Both the position numbers and the translations under genes were made by a program. This document shows positions 45,152 through 55,951 of a DNA stretch of 64,000 nt, one piece after another (position 1 is the first letter of the stretch; every line of letters begins with the position of its first letter). Below the pieces are notes generated by a model, which did no database searches, was not told the origin of the DNA, and was given only the letters and a program-made list of their open reading frames with translations. The DNA is from Coenobita brevimanus (lineage: Eukaryota; Arthropoda; Malacostraca; Decapoda; Coenobitidae): contig CM064715.1 in NCBI GenBank assembly GCA_032717465.1, positions 41,043,659 to 41,107,658 on the forward strand, in the 5' to 3' direction.

Positions 45152-45347
45152 TCAATAGACTTATGCCACGATAATTCTTCCACTCACTTCGCTCACCTTT
45201 ATTTTTCTATAGGGGTACAATTGCTGCCGTTTTTCACTCTACTGGCACAGTTTCACTCGTCCATGCCTTCTTACATATTACCAACAAGCACTTCATTCCG
45301 TTCTCTCCACTACACCAAATCATCTCTGCATACAGTTCATCAACCCC
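45149..45347 (-). mobile_element. LINE-E, middle segment
   Basis: On the minus strand it carries the RT fingers: AEMIWCSGENGMKCLLVICK, then VPVEWKTAAIVPLYKNK (with small shifts) and RGISLLSVA. It ends at TCATCAACCCC (45337-45347), repeated at 55952-55962 as target duplication of LINE-H. Confidence 0.7.
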
Positions 45348-45930
45348 GGCCTCACTGAGGGGGGTCACCTTGACACGGTGGCAGGGCTTGAAGTGTGGTT
45401 GGCAGTGCTACCTTCTCTGGAGGCATGCCTACCTTTGTAGGGTTCGGCATCTGTTGGCCTCGTGGACCAAGCACCCCCTACATCACTGGTGGAGAAGGCC
45501 TGCTGGTGATGTTAGTCCCTGCCCATTTGCCATCTAGGGCAGGACTGTTGCCTCCCCACGTGTTTGCCGTGTGTGGCATCCCATACAACTGGGAGACAGG
45601 AGTCCTGGAGGTTGAGCAATGTTGCACAATGCGCCCTGCAGCTAGCAGTACACTCTTTGGTCCCCAATTCTGGCTAGACGGGCGGCCTGGTTGAGCCCGA
45701 CCAGGTCAATCGGCTAGTCATGCATTGGCTAGGGTCAAATGGGCACTGGGGGACCTGGTGGCTCCTATTGTCCTGGAGTCACCCTTGCCCAGGTCCCCAA
45801 GTGGTTACCTGCATATACTTCCTTGCTACCTCTGCGGTCACCAGTGGCGTTATCCCTGGCACATGGCCTCCCCTTACTGGGTTCCGTGGTGGGTGGAGGG
45901 GTGGGGGAATGAAGATTTTTAAAATTTATT

Positions 45931-47007
45931 ATGGCAACATCTCCCCCCAGTTTTGGTACTCGTGTGGCAGGTGGCTGGGCCCATGAGTCACCAACAACCA
46001 GCCACGTCTTTGCTCCTGCCGACCTTGTAGCACATAAGGTAAACATGGGTAAGGAACACTTTCGAGGGAGCAGTGCACAGCCCTCCAGGAAAGCTCTGCC
46101 ACCCATCACTAAGACGAGGCCTGGCGTCTTTATGCCTGCCCAGTACACGAAATTTATGGTTTTGAAGTTGGCTGATGGTACCTCCTTCAGGGACCAGAAT
46201 GTGTTTAAGGTTCATCATGACTTGGTCAAAGCTTGTGGGTCATCCCCAAAGGTTGATCCACAGGCAGATGGGTCACTCCATATATAGGCCAGGGATGCTG
46301 ACCAAGGCACTCACATGCATGCCATTAAATGCTTAGCCTCCTGTGATGTCACAGTCACCAGTCATTCCACCCTGAACTAGCCTCAGGTGTTGTCGTCTCT
46401 AAGGAGTTCCTTAGGTATTCGGAGGAGCAGTGAAGGTGGAGAGGATAAAGAAAAAGGTAAATGGTATATTGACAGGCACACCATCACTGATCGTCACCTT
46501 TGATCGGTTGACATTGCCTGATGTCTTAGAGGCAGCTTACTACTGCGTTCAGGTTAAGGCATATCATCACCCTCATCAACTGCCTAAGTCATTTTTTCTA
46601 CTTTTCAGGAAATTGAGAAAAACCTGTCTCATTTTCTTAACTTTCAATGGTGTAAGCAGAAACTTGAGGCACATTTTAGACCACTTACACCCTAGACCTG
46701 GCAAAGGCAGCTATAGCAATAGGTGTGCCACGTGATGAAGAAGTGATTTAGGCAAAAATCCAGAAATCGCCAAAAAATGACTTAGGCAGTTTCTTTATGA
46801 GGGTGACGATATGTGCCAAGACCTAGGCAGTGTTTCCATTGCCAGAGATTTGGGCATGTCAGCAGGTCTTGTTGTAGCAACATGCAAGGTCTCCCAAAGG
46901 TGTCTTAATTGTGGTGGTAATTCACATGGTGAGACGGACTGCCCGAATTCCCACTCGTGTATCAACTGCCGTGGTGCTCACCCAGCTTCATCAACACAGT
47001 GTGACTA
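45931..47007 (+). pseudogene. LINE-H ORF1 (gag-like) with three CCHC zinc knuckles
   Basis: Starting around ATG 45931 the frames read KTRPGVFMPAQYTKFMVLKL, ADGTSFRDQNVFKVHHDLVK, later LIVTFDRLTLPDVLEA, the RNA-binding part of gag-like ORF1 proteins. At 46818-47007 three knuckles follow: CFHCQRFGHVSRSC, CLNCGGNSHGETDC and CINCRGAHPASSTQC, the first in a different frame from the other two. Such proteins coat the element RNA. Frameshifts occur at about 46290, 46430 and 46860. Confidence 0.75.
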
Positions 47008-48019
47008 GTATAAGTTTGAGAATGAAATCATGCCAATTTGAACCCATGAGAAGATTTTTTTGCAGAGGCAAAGGAAAGGGTTAGATGGATGTTTATCTGC
47101 CCTGGGGCCACCTTTATTCCAACTCTCTTATGTCGTACAGAGGTCCCACAGTGCAACGAGACTACGCTTCATGCTGTCACACCTGCTTCTCGTGGCAATC
47201 AGTCATCACAGACGTCCCAGTTGGGGATGCCACTGTGGCGGCAGTACATGGAAGAGGCCTCATTCCGTACCCACTCCTGCAACTCGAGATATGCAGAATG
47301 CTGTCCCCATGGTTAGTACTGTTTGAGAGAATTATGGATGCCTGACCTCGACTCTGACTGTTTCCACCCCCACTTCGGTGGCTGATGGCTTGCACACTTC
47401 TGTGGTGGTGGCAGATGTCCACGTTGACCGGACTCCTTCTCTTGTCTTACCCAGTATGCCCGAGGCTCCATTTGTTCCTGGCAAATGTCACCGCTGTTTG
47501 TCAGAGTCCTCTGTGCATGAAGACTGGCCACCTAAGGTCTCTGTTGTTGACCCTTCTGTTGACACGTCTCCTGTTCCCTCTACCCAGCAGGCTGAGGGAT
47601 CCAGCCAGGAGACAGATGAAGCTGATGGTTCACCTTTGGTCCTGTCCCCACTTGAGGACGTTGTTGGACAGCTCGTTGGTGTTTCATATCTGAAGCATAG
47701 GATGGCCTCCTCAAATGATTCGAGTCCTGTGGACTCTACTTCCACTTCTGGGGCTTCTGGTGGGGGCACTGGCCGTCCTACATCTCCAAAGGCAGCCCCC
47801 AAGCAGCCTTCCAAACAAACTGGTATGCCCAGTCCAAGAAGGAGTGTCATAAAACTTACTTCCTCGTCCTCACGTTTGCATTTGGATGTTAGACCGAGGG
47901 TGCGGGTTTCTGGTGCTGGACAGGCTCCTCCAAAGGGCTTTCATAAGCATCAGTCCAAACCCACTCACTTGTCAGGTGTATAGTCCCGCACTTAATCATC
48001 ATCCCTCCAAAGTGGGTTC
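47008..48019 (+). pseudogene. LINE-H ORF1 C-terminal region, serine/proline rich
   Basis: The frame 47378-47983 (201 codons) is low-complexity, rich in S, P, T and acidic residues (SQETDEADGSPLVLSPLEDV), and ends in a TAG before ORF2. Such tails between the zinc knuckles and ORF2 are common in I-group ORF1 proteins. No domain is recognised. Confidence 0.5.
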
Positions 48020-48810
48020 TATCGGGTTCTATCATCCAGTGGAATTGTCAGGGTTTACGTGCTAACTATGAGGAACTGTGCCATCTTGTTTCTCAGTTTA
48101 CTCCTCTGTGCATGTGCATCCAGGAGACCATGGTAGGTGATGCTGTTTCTTCTGGTCCTTCTGGCTACCATGCCTTTTATTCTGATCCTTTGTTGGGCCA
48201 AGGTCGTCAGGGAGGTGCTGCTATCTTCCTTTGCCAGGATATTCCATACAATCATCTGGACATCTCCACTTCCCTGCAGGCTGTTGCTGTCCGGATGTTT
48301 TTTTGTCGGCAGCATACAGTTTGCAGTGTTTATCTTCCTCCTAGTGCTATTGTTGAAAGGGTGGATCTGGAACGCCTATTTGTGGCCTCCCTTCTCCCTT
48401 TCTGTTACCAAGAGATATGAATGGTCACCATCCACTATGGGGAAACGGTGAGGCCAACCGTCAGGGTGTCATGCTGGCCTCTTTAGTGGAAGATGAGGCG
48501 CTGGGCATTTTCAGCTCCAATAAAATGACTTATTTCCATAACCAGACTTGAACTTTTACTGCCATTGATTTGTCTTCATATTCAGCTAATGCGGTTTTAG
48601 ATTTTACCTGGGATGTGTTACCAGACCTTTATGGCAACGACCATTTTCCGTTACTTTTAACTGCTAGTGCAGGTAGACCTCAGCCATGTCTTCCTCGCTG
48701 GCTTCTGGATGAGGCCGAATGGCCACGTTTTAGGGAATTAAGTTCCACTTCCCTTTCTGTCAATGAAGTTGACTGTCTTACTGAGGCAGTGTCATATTTC
48801 AGTGACTAAT
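48020..48810 (+). pseudogene. LINE-H ORF2 endonuclease
   Basis: IIQWNCQGLRANYEELCHLV opens the domain (asparagine motif), then TPLCMCIQETMVGD (catalytic glutamate), GRQGGAAIFLCQDIPYNHLD, CSVYLPPSAIVERVDLERL (tyrosine motif), and, after frameshifts, DFTWDVLPDLYGNDHFPLLL, the final D-H motif. The GDFN stretch is degraded (RDMNGHHPLWG in shifted frame). This is the target-nicking endonuclease of I-group LINEs. Confidence 0.75.
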
Positions 48811-48873
48811 TGCTCTCAACAGCAGAACGAGGGGTCAATTTCCTAAAAGTCTGGTTCTTTGGTGGAACTCTGA

Positions 48874-49826
48874 GTGCAGTTCCGCAGTGTGAGCCAAACG
48901 AGTTGCCTTCTCCCGACTTCATCATCACCATGGGGATCCTCAGTATTTGGTGGCATTTCAGAGGGCACAGGCTCATATGAGGTGGGTTTTAAGGGAGGCC
49001 AGACGTTCATCCTGGAAGGGTTATGTTTCCTCCATCAATTCGAGGACTTCTGTCACTCAGTTGTGGAACCGGGTCAGGAAAATTCAGGAAAATTTACTGT
49101 TCCCTCCCCTTCTGTTTTATCTGCAGCAGATGGAACTGTGGCTGATCCTTTTGCTGTTGCAGAGTTGCTTGTTGATCATTTCGCCAGTGTGTCACAGAAG
49201 GATGCAGATATGCCTTCGGCTTGCCACTGTCAGTGTCTAGAATCTCGTGGTCTCAGTTTTGCCTCTGCTGGGGGAGGGCCTTACAATGCTCCATTTTCAG
49301 TTTTTGAACTCCAGGCAGCTTTGTCGCAGTGCCATGATTTCTCTCCTGGTAATGATGATATTCCTTATGCCCTTTTACATCATCTGTCTGATGAGTCCCT
49401 TTTGATTTTGCTTTCACTGTTAAATAAGATCTGGTGTTCTGGGGAGTTTCCGGCTTGTTGGGGTGTTGTAATTATCCCCATCCCCAAACCAGAAAAAGAC
49501 CACCTACAGGTGACGAATTATTGGCCTGTTTCTCAGACGTTTTGTACATGTAAAGTTCTGGAAAAGATAGTCAGTATTTGGTTTGTGCAGTTTTTGGAGA
49601 GAGGTGACTTCGTATCTGCTGCCTAGTATGGTTTTCAAAAAATGCTATCTACCCGATCCACTACTGTCCTTGGAATCTTCTGTCTGTGAGGCTTTCTCCA
49701 CTAACCAACACCAGGTCCCGGTCTTCTTCGATCTGGAGAAGACATGGCATTTTACTTTCTCTTCATGAGTTTGGTCTACGTGGGCACTTGCCTATTATTA
49801 TTCAGCAGTTTTTATCTAACCGCTTT
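48874..49826 (+). pseudogene. LINE-H RT, N-terminal half
   Basis: Frames here give FQRAQAHMRWVLREARRSSW (linker), ASVSQKDADMPSACHCQCLE, PFSVFELQAALSQCHDFSPG with NDDIPYALLHHLSDE (fingers), EFPACWGVVIIPIPKPEKDH and YWPVSQTFCTCKVLEKIV. The QYGF-type motif and VFFDLEKTWHF (first catalytic aspartate region, altered) follow across a frameshift at about 49625. It is cut at 49827 by a piggyBac-like element inside the FLSNRFLRVRMGG segment. Confidence 0.7.
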
Positions 49827-50836
49827 TTAACCCCTTAAACGCAGCCATGAACAGTCGACCCCCCCCCGAGTGGCGGGGTTGTATCGCGGTCTGAGTACCT
49901 GTAGGAAAATATTAGCCAAAAATCAGAGATTAACCCTAGAACATTATACTTGGTGTGGCAGATAGTACTTACATTCAGCTTTCTCCAGAGACAGGTGTTG
50001 AGCCTTCGTGGACTACCCAAGGACTTGTGGAGACTTGCAAAGTTGGGTAACCAAATCTTCACTTTCACACCTCCAGCAACCCGGTTTCCCCTCTACCACA
50101 GCCTCATTCTGTCACAGTAAACTTTATACTACAACGTAAAGATAGTTTGGAATCTGTATTTGTACAATAAGCACTGAAAATAAGGCTAAAATCAACGGAG
50201 CGTACGGCCGACATGCAACGCGGCGGCGGTCTTCCCGTCACTCAACAAACATTTCCATTTTCACAGCTAAAAACATGTATACTACATTATTTTCAATCAT
50301 ATTACTTCTCAAAAGATCACCGCGGTGCGCTTTTTATTCTGCCTTACGCCCGTCACTTTATTCTCGTTCCTGTTGGCCGCTTGCACTGACTCGGAAGAGC
50401 TAGAACTTGCCATAATGTCGCTTTGAAAGCCTGCGGTAAACTGACGCTAAACAGGGGCAAACCGTGTGAAAAAAAACTAGTGTTACAACTGGGGAAACAA
50501 GCGTTTCCTATTAGCATAAACTGCTTGTGAGAGAAGAGCGCAGATTTACAGTTCTGAGCACTCAGAGCGCTGCCATGTATCACAGCCAGGCTGGCCGGGC
50601 CATGGTGGGGGGGGGACGGGGGAAAAACGCGATACTTGGCAACAACGGAGATCAGTAGTACAAAGGTAAAGTATGCTAATTGTAGCTAAAGGGTGGTGGT
50701 ACTGATAGACAATACCAGGTGGAACCTGCTTGCCCGCAGTTATTCAAACTTTACTAGAATCGCAAACGCGACGCTCCACCGTTATGTCCTTTTTGCCGAG
50801 CATCGCAAACGCGACGCTCCGCGTTTAAAGGGTTAA
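49827..50836. mobile_element. piggyBac-like MITE (1,010 bp, second family) in LINE-H
   Basis: TTAA lies at 49827-49830 and 50833-50836. The ends are good inverted repeats: TTAACCCCTTAAACGCAGC on the left and, reverse-complemented, TTAACCCTTTAAACGCGGAG on the right. Removing the element with one TTAA restores the LINE-H RT frame (FLSNRFL then RVRMGGVLSN). Near the right end ATCGCAAACGCGACGCTCC occurs twice (50759-50777 and 50802-50820). No transposase ORF is present. Confidence 0.88.
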
Positions 50837-51096
50837 GGGTCCGAATGGGAGGAGTGCTTTCTAATGCCCATGCACTAGAAGATGGAGTACCACAGGGGGG
50901 TATTATTGGTGTTACTGTCTTTGCTGTAGCCATTAACAGTGTAATCAGTGTACTTCCTGACAGTGTATGAGGATCACTATATGTTGATGACCTCTCAGTT
51001 TCCTTCACCACATCTAGAATGTCTCTGATAGGGAAGTTGCAGCTGGCTCTTAATAGAATTTCTGACTGGGCAGAGTCTCACAGTTTCCATTTTTCT
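50837..51096 (+). pseudogene. LINE-H RT palm
   Basis: RVRMGGVLSNAHALEDGVPQ, GGIIGVTVFAVAINSVISVL, then, after one stop, GSLYVDDLSVSFTTS with the catalytic YVDD, and LQLALNRISDWAESHSFHFS. This is the RT palm of I-group type. The frame is interrupted by the piggyBac-like insert at TTAA 51097. Confidence 0.75.
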
Positions 51097-51872
51097 TTAA
51101 CCCGCTGCGTCCTGTTGATGTATATATATGTCCACACATTTTGTCACTGTCAGTCCCGTTGACATATATAAACGTGCATCAATTGCAAGGTCCCTAATTT
51201 GCACAATTTTCAATTTTTGCGCGTGATTTTTGGTACGTATACACGGGACACCTTCCTCTACAAGATGCCAGTCAGGGACAATGCCTTACCCCGCATGATC
51301 TTCCCCCCCCCGGCACGCCATTGTCTCGGCAATTCACCTGTTACCATTGACCTGGCCAGTAAAGTCATGTCATGCCACGGTACGAAATTCAGGGCCAGAG
51401 TGATTCCTCAATTGATGACAATGTGGAGGACAAAGTTTACTTAGCATTAGAGGAAGAAACAGTCAGAAATGGTGATCAGGTAATGTCGCCAAAAAAGGTC
51501 AGGTATGTTGATATGTTTGGTGAGTGAAACAATATTTATATTGCCTATATTACTGTGTGAAAACCAATATACTCTCGTATAACATATAAATTCGTACCAA
51601 ATAAATAAATAAATACCGTTTATGAGTGGTGTGGCCTAGTTACCCTCCCATAGAACTCGTTTTCTTTGGAGCCAGCCTGATAGAAAACCCAGTAAGGTAA
51701 GGGGTACTGCTACCTGTATCGAGTATTTTAAACCTCAAGTGAGCGATTCTCTACGAATTCTCAATGTTTCTCACCAAAAGCGGAGGTTTGAGGCAAAAAA
51801 AAAAAAAAATCCAAAATTGGTCGGGATTGGGGGGAGTCAGTGGTGGAAAATCGGTCAGGAGGGTCAGGTTAA
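51097..51872 (+). mobile_element. piggyBac-like non-autonomous element, copy 2 (776 bp) in LINE-H
   Basis: TTAA at 51097-51100 and 51869-51872. Taking it out with one TTAA rejoins LINE-H exactly (SFHFSLT then KTVVMHFCHL). It aligns with 716-1486 over its length: TTAACCCGCTGCGTCCTG start, the CAAGGTCC segment, GGACACCTTCCTCTA, ATTGATGACAATGTGGAGGA and the shared A-run near the end. A plus-strand frame ending about 51528 keeps IDDNVEDKVYLALE and YVDMFGE before its stop, as in copy 1. Confidence 0.88.
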
Positions 51873-53049
51873 CAAAGACAGTGGTTATGCATTTTTGTCA
51901 TCTTCGAGGGGTTCACCGAGACCCTGACTTGTATCTCTATAGTTGGAGAATATCCGACGCGGTCTCTGGGTCTTCTGTTTGATAGATGACTAACCTGGGC
52001 CCCTCATAGTCATTCTGTTAAGGCAGCATGTCTAAAAGCTTTGAGTCCTTTGAGAGTTTTGATTCATACCTCTTGGGGAGCTGAATATCAGACCCTCCTC
52101 CTTTTGCATAGGTCTCTTATTATTCCTAAACTTGAATATGGGTGTGAGGTCTACTCTGCAACAGGTGCCTGTCTCTGGTTGTTAAATTCTGTGCATCGTG
52201 CTGGTGTACGTCTGGCAACTGGGGCATTCAGATCATCCCTGATTTCAAGTTTGTTGGAGGATGCTGGTATACTCCCATTGGATTTGCAATGCCATTTGCT
52301 GATGTGGTGTTGGTGCCGTCTTCACCACATTCCAGACTCGATATCTTATGCCATCGTCTCCCAGGATTCCTAACTTTCTGTTTATGACTCCCGTCCAAGT
52401 TTCCCAAAGCCCGTTGGTTACAGGGTCTTGTCTGTTATGTTAGCTTTCTGTTTCGAGACTGGCAGTTGGTCCACATTGGATCCCAAGGGTTGGGTGGGTT
52501 CTTGGCTACTCGCTCATGTGACATTTTGTAGGTCCATTGTTGAAAAAAAGGGCTCACTTCCCTCTCAGGTGTTCCTCTCTCTCTTTTTAAAACAAGCCTC
52601 CATTCATGAGGGCTCTGTCCCCGTCTATACTGACAGGTCTAAGTCTGATACTGGAGTAGGATCTGGTGTTATCTTCCCTTCCTTTAGTAGGGGTGGTAGC
52701 CTTCCTGGCATTACTTCAGTGTATATGACGGAAAGAACTGCAATTTAATAAGTTCTTAAAATCATTTTTACTCTCCCTCAATCGGTTTTTGTGATTTTTA
52801 GTGACTTGCATAGTGCTTTGTCTGCATTGGAGTCTTTTAATGCATCCCATCCATTGGTTTTATCAATTTTAGAGTGGCTTTTCCTTCTTGGACGTCGTGG
52901 CCACCATGTGGACTTCTGTTAGGTTCCCGCACAATCGCACATATTGGTGTGGTGGACAATGAGAGGGCAGATACATTAGCTAAAGCTGCGTCTTCTCAAC
53001 AGCTACCAACTGACTACCCGCTTCCTGCTTTTGATGTAATACCTTACTT
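51873..53049 (+). pseudogene. LINE-H RT thumb/connector and RNase H N-terminal part
   Basis: After the insert: KTVVMHFCHLRGVHRDPDLY, KAACLKALSPLRVLIHTSWG, LLHRSLIIPKLEYGCEVYSA, VRLATGAFRSSLISSLLEDA (connector), then VPVYTDRSKSDTGVGSGVIF (first RNase H aspartate), FSDLHSALSALESFNASHPL and VDNERADTLAKAASSQQ (final aspartate region). A run of frameshifts separates these. It is cut within ACCTTACTT (53041-53049) by LINE-A. Confidence 0.75.
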
Positions 53050-55361
53050 CTATCTATCTATCTATTGCCAGATGCCTCAATCCCATTTGGGGTGGCCACA
53101 AACAAATCGCCTCCACGTCGCCCTGTCCCCCGCCATTTCATTGCCCCGCTCCCAACTCACACACCCTTCTCTCATATACCTCTCCACCCCATCCCTCCAT
53201 CTCATCCTTGGCCTCCCCCTCCCTCTTCCCCCCTCCACCTCACTCACATACACTGTCTTCGTCAGTCTTTCACCCTCCATCCTCTCCACATGGCCAAACC
53301 ACCTCAGTGTATTACTCCTAACGGTTCCTATCACATCCACATCCACACCACAACGCTCCTTTATATCCTCATTCGTCAGCCTGTCTCTACATGTGACTCC
53401 ACAGGCTCCTCTTAAATAACTCATTTCCACTGATCTCACTCTTGACGTGTCCTTCCCGCAACGTCCAAGCTTCACTTCCATACATTAGAGTTGGTATCAC
53501 AATACTGTCATGTAGTAACTTTTCACTTCCATGCTCACTTCCCTGCTTCTTATCACTGCTTTCAAGGAACCAGCAACCTTTCTTCCCTGCTGTACCCTTT
53601 CAAGCACTTCACCCTCCAAACCTCCATCCTTACTCATCACACTACCCAAGTACTTAAACGTACTCATATTTTCCAATTCCTCACCATCCAACCTCGCTGT
53701 ACATTCACTGACTTCATCTCTCTCAAAGACCATCACTTTACTCTTCCCTACATTCACCTTTAGATTCCGTTTCTTACACACTCTCTCAAACTCATCCACC
53801 AAGCCTTGCAGCTCTCCTTCGTCTTTACTCATCAACACAATATCATCTGCAAACAACAGTACAAGGAGTTTCCAAACACTACCCTCTCTCACCAGGGCCA
53901 CTCCAACATCCACTATCCTACCTTGTACCTCTTTTATTACCCCATCCATGTACAGATTGAACAACCATGGAGACATGACATATCCCTGTTTCAACCCAAC
54001 CTTCAAGGAGAAAAATTCACTCAGTTCACCATCCACACGCACTGCAGCCTTAGCACCATCATACATACTCTTCACAGCATTCAACAACTTCCCATCTACT
54101 CCATATATTCTTATTACTTTCCACAATCCTTGTCTATCCACCCTGTCATATGCTTTCTCCAAATCCATGAAAGCCGCATACAACTTCTCTCCCGTCTCTA
54201 GAAGCTTTTCCACTAAAGATCTAAGAATGAATATCTGATCTACACAACCTCTTCCCTTCCTAAAGCCTCCCTGTTCTTCTCCAAGTAATTCTTCTGTTCT
54301 TTCTCTGTCAATAAGTATCCTACCATATACTTTTCCTATTATACTAAGAAGACAGATGCCCCTATGACTACCACACACTTCTTTTTCCCCTTTTCCTTTG
54401 TACAAGGGAATAATTATACCTGACTTCCAATCCTCCGGGACTCTACCTTCCTCCCAGGCCAATCTGCACATTTTCCACATCCATTCTACTACTATCTCTC
54501 CCCCATACTTCAGCATTTCACCACACACTCCATCAATTCCTGGGGCTTTCCCCAATTTAACTTTCTTCATTGTTTCCACAACTTCTATCCTACTGATTTC
54601 TTCCTGTCTTATCACCTCCCTCCTCCTCCCAGCCATTCCCCAGCCACTTATACTCGCATTACTTCCATCCTCTATGTTCAACAATTCCTTAAAGTGTTCT
54701 CTCCATCTGCTCACTTTTTCTCCCTTCTCCACTGGTAATCTACCATTTTTATCTTTCACTCCCCTGCTAACTTCACTTCCACCCTGTCTTACTCTTTTCA
54801 CCTCTTTCCAGAACATTTTCTTACAGTCCCTCCACTTTACACTCAAGTTCCTTCCAAATTCCTCATCCGCTCTCTTCTTACTCTCTCTTACTAATCTTTA
54901 CACCTCTCTCTTTCTTTCTACATATAACTCTCTCTTCCGCCTCTCAACTTCTTCCACGCCCCTATTTCTCATCCATTCATTGTATGCTTTTTCTTTTGTG
55001 CCACAGCCTGTCTTACCTCTTCATTCCACCACGCTGTTCCTTGCACACCCCTCTGTCTTCTCTTCATCCCACACACCACATCACATGCTGCACATATTTC
55101 TTCTGTAAATATCCTGCACACACCTTCCACGTCCCCCATCTGCTCCAATTCATATTTGCCCAATCGTTCCTCCATTTCTCTCTTATACTCTGCCATTTTC
55201 TTATCCTCTTGTAACCTTTCCACTCTCCTTACAATTACTTCTTTTTCCCGTCCCTCCCTTCTTCTATTTCTCCATCCTACTTGGACCTTGATTCTGGCCA
55301 CCACCAAGTAGTGGTCAGAAAGTCCACTCCCCCAACCTCTATAAGCTCTTGCATCCATTAC
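53050..55361 (-). mobile_element. LINE-A copy 6 inserted in LINE-H, 9-bp target duplication
   Basis: Minus orientation, with its tetranucleotide tail (TATC on the plus strand) at 53050-53066 and its 5' truncation in the endonuclease (GLSDHYLVVARIKVQ) at 55361. ACCTTACTT flanks it (53041-53049 and 55362-55370). Removing it rejoins LINE-H (FDVIPYL then QCVIHTSWQRHWDG). At 2,312 bp it is the second-longest LINE-A copy here. Confidence 0.88.
53497..54846 (-). pseudogene. LINE-A linker and reverse transcriptase, 449-codon open frame
   Basis: The longest open frame in the window. It starts in the linker (MSVKWRDCKKMFWKEVKRVR), then fingers (KLGKAPGIDGVCGEMLKYGG, WKSGIIIPLYKGKGEKEVCG), EEQGGFRKGRGCVDQIFILR, AAFMDLEKAYDRVDRQGLWK, VGLKQGYVMSPWLFNLYMDG (C to Y after QG), LVLLFADDIVLMSKDEGELQ (catalytic FADD intact) and LGSVMSKDGGLEGEVLERVQ. 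A frameshift at about 53515 removes the C-terminal block, which continues at 53481-53077. Close in sequence to 31513-32589. Confidence 0.85.
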
Positions 55362-55370
55362 ACCTTACTT

Positions 55371-55660
55371 GCAGTGCGTAATTCATACGAGTTGGCAGAG
55401 ACACTGGGATGGTGTTGCTCATACTAAACTAAAAGAAATTTTTCTGGGAGTGATTGTGCCAAGGGTTCTCCCCTCCATGTCTCGGCAATTGGAAGTGGCT
55501 CTTGTTAGGCTTCGCATTGGGCACTCTTGGCTTACACATGGGTTCCTCATGAGTGGTGAAACTGAACCGTACTGTGATGAGTGCCTCGTTCGCCTTACTG
55601 TCCGTCACTTGCTGGTCAAGGGTCAGAGTTTGGGGGACCTACGTCAGATTCCTCTATAGG
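55371..55660 (+). pseudogene. LINE-H C-terminal region after RNase H
   Basis: QCVIHTSWQRHWDGVAHTKL, RQLEVALVRLRIGHSWLTHG, then FLMSGETEPYCDECLVRLTV with RHLLVKGQS: the C-x2-C...H cluster at the end of I-group ORF2, with the last cysteine of the usual HLLVEC replaced by glycine in this frame. 3' UTR follows to the (AATC)n tail. Confidence 0.75.
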
Positions 55661-55951
55661 CATAAGGGGGGCAGATGGTGTCTACTGTTTGTCCTCGATG
55701 CTTGGTGAAGCCTCTAGCGGTTTTACTGATTTTTTAGTTTTCTACAGGAGGCTGGCCTCCTTCCACTTTTATAAGTAACTGTTATCTTATATACTATTCT
55801 TTTATTATTTTCAGTGTTTCATTCCCACTAACAAATATTGACTTTATTTTGAATATGCAGTTTTTATTTTGTTGCGTCATTTACCTTGTTGTCCGGCGAC
55901 ATATGACCCTGGCGGTTGCGCCGCCAGATTTTAATACAATCAATCAATCAA

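Larger units (their letters stand above)
45348..55951 (+). mobile_element. LINE-H: I-group LINE (gag-like ORF1, EN, RT, RNase H), 10.6 kb with nested inserts
   Basis: It begins GGCCTCACTGAGGGGGGTCA and ends in a (AATC)n tail at 55936-55951. TCATCAACCCC flanks it (45337-45347 and 55952-55962). Without its three inserts it is about 6.5 kb, typical of I/Nimb/R1-type LINEs with two ORFs, and may be full length. Order: 5' UTR, ORF1 with three zinc knuckles, ORF2 with endonuclease, RT, RNase H and a terminal C-x2-C...H block. It is riddled with stops and frameshifts, hence inactive. Confidence 0.8.

Noticed and set aside
45395..45986. Open frames in the LINE-H 5' region that look like short proteins
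   Set aside because: They precede the gag-like ORF1, lack motifs and overlap each other; taken as LINE-H 5' UTR.
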